Below the pieces are notes generated by a model. That model made no database searches. It was not told the origin of the DNA and was given only the letters and a program-made list of their open reading frames with translations. The position numbers were made by a program, and so were the translations under genes. A stretch of 64,000 bases of DNA from Ostrinia nubilalis (Eukaryota; Arthropoda; Insecta; Lepidoptera; Crambidae), in assembly GCF_963855985.1 (NCBI RefSeq), contig NC_087117.1, positions 3,855,001 through 3,919,000 of the forward strand, written 5' to 3'. Below are positions 60,811-64,000 of this stretch, piece by piece. Each line of letters opens with the position of its first letter. The stretch's first letter is position 1.

Positions 60811-61368
60811 TTAGTTCCTCTGCCTTGAAGTGGACGGCATAGAGGCGCTGCGAGTCCGCTCGCGACGTTCCTCCGAAAACTGGTTCACGGTGAGGCAGTA
60901 CTTTTCCGAGTGGTACGTCCTAGATATCTGGGACAGTAACGGACTCCCATGAGGGGAATTCAGCCACAAACTCGCGCTCCCCGTTTGCCCAACCATAGCA
61001 ATGAACGCAATCAACATCCTTGTGTTCAAAAGCCCTCTTTGAATCTGAGGCTGCTTCAGCAGAGTCTGGAGAATCAACCCATCGGGTAGACCGTTGATCA
61101 ACTCGAAGATACTGGACCCACGCTCTCCTATTAGCCACGAAGCAGCAGCCGGGACGTTGCACCCAGTCTGCCTTAACGCCTGATCCGCATCAGTCAAAGA
61201 AAATCCTAAATCTTTCAACGCTGTCACAGCGTCCGGGTTTGGGGGCTCTGCGATCTTCATTCGCCAAGCGCGGAACTTCTTCAAGAACCGCTGCAAATGC
61301 TCCGCTCGCTTGAACAACTCCTCGCCAGCACCTGCTGTCTTCATGGTACTCGACCCTTCTTCGGACAC
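60811..61368 (-). CDS. UBAC1: UBAC1 (KPC2) C-terminal part
   Basis: UBAC1 is the non-catalytic subunit of the KPC ubiquitin ligase, delivering ubiquitinated substrates to the proteasome. The 185-codon open segment contains a UBA domain (AVTALKDLGFSLTDADQALR ... ASWLIGERG, residues about 47-83) and the STI1-like C-terminal block (LQTLLKQPQIQRGLLNTRML ... SPLLSQISRTYHSEK). Vertebrate UBAC1 is about 400 aa with an N-terminal ubiquitin-like domain and a first UBA; those are absent here. The first codon of the open stretch at 61368 is GTG, and the same frame reads coding-like (RFNPSDIQSVSEEG) back to about 61395, so the true exon start lies there, probably at an acceptor. Just beyond, at 61399, the duplicated KNL1 block begins. 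Either upstream exons lie past the right edge or the gene is broken. Confidence 0.82.
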   Translation of the reverse strand: MSEEGSSTMKTAGAGEELFKRAEHLQRFLKKFRAWRMKIAEPPNPDAVTALKDLGFSLTDADQALRQTGCNVPAAASWLIGERGSSIFELINGLPDGLILQTLLKQPQIQRGLLNTRMLIAFIAMVGQTGSASLWLNSPHGSPLLSQISRTYHSEKYCLTVNQFSEERRERTRSASMPSTSRQRN

Positions 61369-61483
61369 GCTTTGAATGTCAGAAGGGTTGAAGCGAGCAG
61401 CAAAATTTTGGTGATTATTATATTATTTTTATAAAATAAATATAGAAAGCAATGTAGAACGATTAAAATTTGCGTGATTTGTA

Positions 61484-61600
61484 ATGTCTGGAGCAGTGAG
61501 TGTAGAAGACTATGCAGTTATTCTCATTTGGCTAGCGATTTGTTCTATTTACACAACTTTGCTTACTTTTACTGCTTTAGGAGTTGTGTGCGTGCTGTAA
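61484..61600 (+). CDS. 38-codon membrane microprotein frame or first exon, copy B
   Basis: Unchanged copy of 37465-37581, again ending GTGCTGTAAGTATG. Confidence 0.3.
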   Translation: MSGAVSVEDYAVILIWLAICSIYTTLLTFTALGVVCVL

Positions 61601-62042
61601 GTATGTTCTTTCGCATTGTTATAATGTTGTTATTTAAATAAATTAATTAGCAATAATATTTAATCATGGTGATTTATTTGTGTGTAATAAAGCTAAGCTT
61701 TAAAACGTTTACCTGCTAAGCATTTCCAGCTTTGAAAATTTAAGCGCATTACTTAAATAAAAGTAATAAATATTACTTATTTAAGTAATTTAAAAAATAT
61801 GTTTAAATTATTTATGTAATAATTTAAAATATTTCTGGTAAGAACAAAACGTTTCTTTCTTGCCATCTTGTTCAAACTGTCATTACTGTCAAATCAAATT
61901 TTGTTTGAACGTTTCGCCCGTTTGTTTGCGATGTTTTGTTTGAGCTTTGATTCGTTTCCAATTTAATTTTAATTACGAACTATTCTGCAATTATGCTGAA
62001 ATAATCTAGTGTCTTAATCGTGTGTGTGTTATTTCGGTTAAA

Positions 62043-62089
62043 ATGGATGACACTCAAAGTAATAGAACTTCAGAGGCGGCGGCAGCAAC
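62043..62089 (+). pseudogene. Duplicate KNL1 exon 1
   Basis: MDDTQSNRTSEAAAA and donor GTGAGT identical to 38051-38097. No exon 2 follows in this block, so it should not make KNL1. Confidence 0.75.
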
Positions 62090-62642
62090 GTGAGTTTGTT
62101 TCCTTGAAAGCGCTTGTTTATCTTTCTTTCTTAGTCAATTCCTTAGTAAAATGTTAAAAACATAACATACTTATACATAATCATAGAAAAATGTGCACTA
62201 AACATAATTTGCTATTGCAATAAAAGTTGTAATCTTTTTATTATGTTAATGTTCTTTTGATCATTGTATTGTTTACCTAGACCCTATGCTATTGTATGCA
62301 TTTTGAACTTATTCTTACTTGACTATGTGAACTTTAGTTACACATATTTTATTAATAACAGTTTTATTTAGACAGTATTATTGAAATTTTGTCATTTATA
62401 ATTTTATACTTTACACACAAATTATTATGCATGCATTGACTCCTTCTGGTTGTCACTTAATTTTGGCTATTCTTGACCATGGTTGCTATGGCTTTGATGT
62501 CGTCAATCCGTAATCTAAATGGTCTACCTCGTTTTCTCTTCTTGTCCAGGAGTCAACAAGAAGAGTTTTGTAAGAACTTAAATATCAAAAAATAATTCTA
62601 AAGTATTAAGTAACTTATCTGCATATTTTCCATCAATCTTAC

Positions 62643-62835
62643 TTCTTACTAATAATATAAATGCGAAAGTTTGGATGTCTGTATGTTTGTTACTCTTTCA
62701 CGCAAAACTACTGAACGGATTTTGATAAAACTACAGTATTATTGTTTATAACCCAGAAAAACATATAGGCTATAATTTATGACGACCTGTGACAGACTAA
62801 ATTTCACGCGGGTGATGCCGCGGTCAAAAGCTAGT
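62643..62835 (+). mobile_element. (GTCT)n-family MITE relative, copy-B specific
   Basis: ACTAATAATATAAATGCGAA + AGTTTGG ... TTTCACGCGGGTGATGCCGC + GGTCAAAAGCTAGTA. Absent from copy A near 38875. Confidence 0.75.
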
Positions 62836-63462
62836 ATAATTATAATATCCATGACATACCCAGCTTCTGCTCTAGGAGGGGCAAGTTATACCCAGCTTTT
62901 GTCCTAGGCAAATCATATTTTTTAGGTCAGATTGTTTGACTTAGCTCTTCCAAAGTGATTTCCAAGGGCCCTTCTTGCTCTCCTGTATACGCCCATGATA
63001 AAATAATTTTTTGACATTAGTAGCTCAGAAGTAAGAGCAGTGGCCCAGCAAGAGAGTGGTCATGTGCAAATCTAGTTATTAAAACCTTAGCGAGATACTG
63101 TATCGTAGAGAATTATAGTTTTTGTATTTACTTGTTTTCTACTTCACTTACATAGCCAACATAATATTATGTGTCGCTTAAGTTTTAACCAATAAAGCAT
63201 TTATAAAAAGGAGAGAATAATATCCTAATTTTTTTATCAGCAACTATTATTATTAGATATCCATCTATAGGCCATAAGGCTAGGTTTCTACCTAGTTGGA
63301 GCAGAGAGAAGTGTTTTAAATAACGAAAATGATTGAATTGATAATAGAATCTGTCAAAACTCCATACAAAAAAAAGGTCTTTCAACCACTTTTCGACTGG
63401 TTTGCGATTATAATGTGCACTTTGGCTAGACCCACTGATGTCATTGCCGCTGTCAAATTGTA

Positions 63463-63560
63463 TCACGCGCGCCACGCCGGCGCACCGCTTCAGTAGATCG
63501 GGGATGTCGCCGCGGCTCGTGATGTAGCGACATTGTGTCGTTGTAGTAAGAACTTTATTG
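63463..63560 (-). pseudogene. Broken piece of KNL1 exon 5 array unit
   Basis: On the minus strand: TTACTACAACGACACAATGT then TCACGAGCCGCGGCGACATC ... CTGAAGCGGTGCGCCGGCGT. It matches the junction of the 236-bp unit at 53060-53110. Confidence 0.7.
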
Positions 63561-63608
63561 CCGTGACGCGCGTCTCTGTAAGCGATACTAGTATCTTATT
63601 GCCCTCAC

Positions 63609-63823
63609 CTTAAGCGCCAGCCGATCTCCATCCAGCGTATAAGGTAGATGTAATCTAGCTTCGTGCATCGCGCGGCCCCACCGTAGGGCCACCCGGGCCA
63701 CACCGGCGCATCGCTTCAGCAGAGCGGGCACGTCGCCGGCGGTCCGACAGCCGCGACTCGTGAAGTAGCGCATCGCTTCGCAAGCGAACCCGACGCAAAG
63801 GGTCGCCACTGTGTTGTTTTTAT
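63609..63823 (-). pseudogene. Complete, intact copy of KNL1 exon 5 in inverted orientation
   Basis: 215 bp, the same length as 52756-52970, with acceptor TTATTCTTCAG and donor GTGAGG. The frame is open with one residue change seen (LHLAYTL to LHLPYTL). It is either part of a second KNL1 copy running off the right edge on the minus strand, or an isolated duplicated exon; the window cannot decide. Listed as pseudogene because no partner exon is visible. Confidence 0.65.
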
Positions 63824-64000
63824 CTGAAGAATAATAATAAAATCACTATTGTACACCACACAAACAGAAAGAAAGAAATATACACAGAGACAGTACAATT
63901 TAGGCGGTCTAATTTAGGGTAGAATATTATGATAGTAAAGTATTTATTTTAAGATGTTAAACTTTCGCGTTCCATTTCAATTAAAATAGAGAAACACGAG

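Larger units (their letters stand above)
61399..63456 (+). repeat. KNL1 promoter/exon 1/intron 1 block, copy B
   Basis: Paralogous to 37378-40287. It keeps the 38-codon frame and KNL1 exon 1 but lacks exon 2 and the giant exon. It has its own insertion (62643-62835). It ends at CCGCTGTCAAATT and is joined to inverted exon 5 material. Confidence 0.85.

Noticed and set aside
63185..63475. 96-codon minus-strand frame starting MARVIQFDSG
   Set aside because: It starts in a broken piece of KNL1 exon 5 and runs into intron 1 of copy B; a chimera by breakpoint.

Overview
The window looks like nuclear DNA from a moth or butterfly (Lepidoptera). Genes are intron-split with GT..AG borders, intergenic DNA is AT-rich, and the filler is dominated by families familiar from Lepidoptera: RTE-type LINE tails, (GTCT)n-carrying MITEs, hAT, piggyBac and Tc1/mariner miniature elements, and a tRNA-derived SINE. 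No tool was run. Identities come from reading translations, splice sites and repeat ends by eye, and the order-level placement is inference.

Layout, left to right. At 207-382 (minus) is the first coding exon of TAF10, running off the left edge, divergent to an intronless ADP/ATP translocase (1414-2316, plus). From about 2.5 to 18 kb there is no host gene, only transposon relics: a deleted piggyBac element, a 1.4 kb inverted duplication, small fold-back elements, a SINE, and a 2 kb hAT element carrying two LINE fragments. V-ATPase subunit e (minus, four exons, 35899 down to 18414) encloses about 15.7 kb of intron holding a young LTR retrotransposon with identical LTRs but no coding capacity (20028-26452), plus many MITEs. 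Divergent to it is an unrecognised gene for a small, very basic protein (36400-37204).

The centrepiece is KNL1/Spc105R, the outer-kinetochore scaffold (38051-55657, plus, seven exons, about 2256 aa). It has SILK and RVSF PP1-docking motifs, about 16 divergent MELT-like repeats and a C-terminal double RWD domain. Its introns are packed with mobile DNA: a 33-bp minisatellite, a piggyBac relic, an RTE LINE, a Transib-like fold-back, (GTCT)n MITEs and a tandem array made from its own exon 5.

From 56 to 60 kb lie nested transposons, including a 3.06 kb element that splits a LINE copy. A C-terminal piece of UBAC1 (60811-61368, minus) abuts a second copy of the KNL1 promoter/exon 1 block (61399-63456), and an intact inverted copy of KNL1 exon 5 sits at the right edge (63609-63823). 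The paired blocks give natural filled/empty sites for several transposons.

The genes are ordinary housekeeping genes (transcription, mitochondrial ADP/ATP exchange, vacuolar proton pumping, chromosome segregation, ubiquitin ligase accessory factor) and form no joint pathway. The novelty is in the KNL1 repeat code, the partial KNL1 duplications and several well-bounded unclassified mobile elements.
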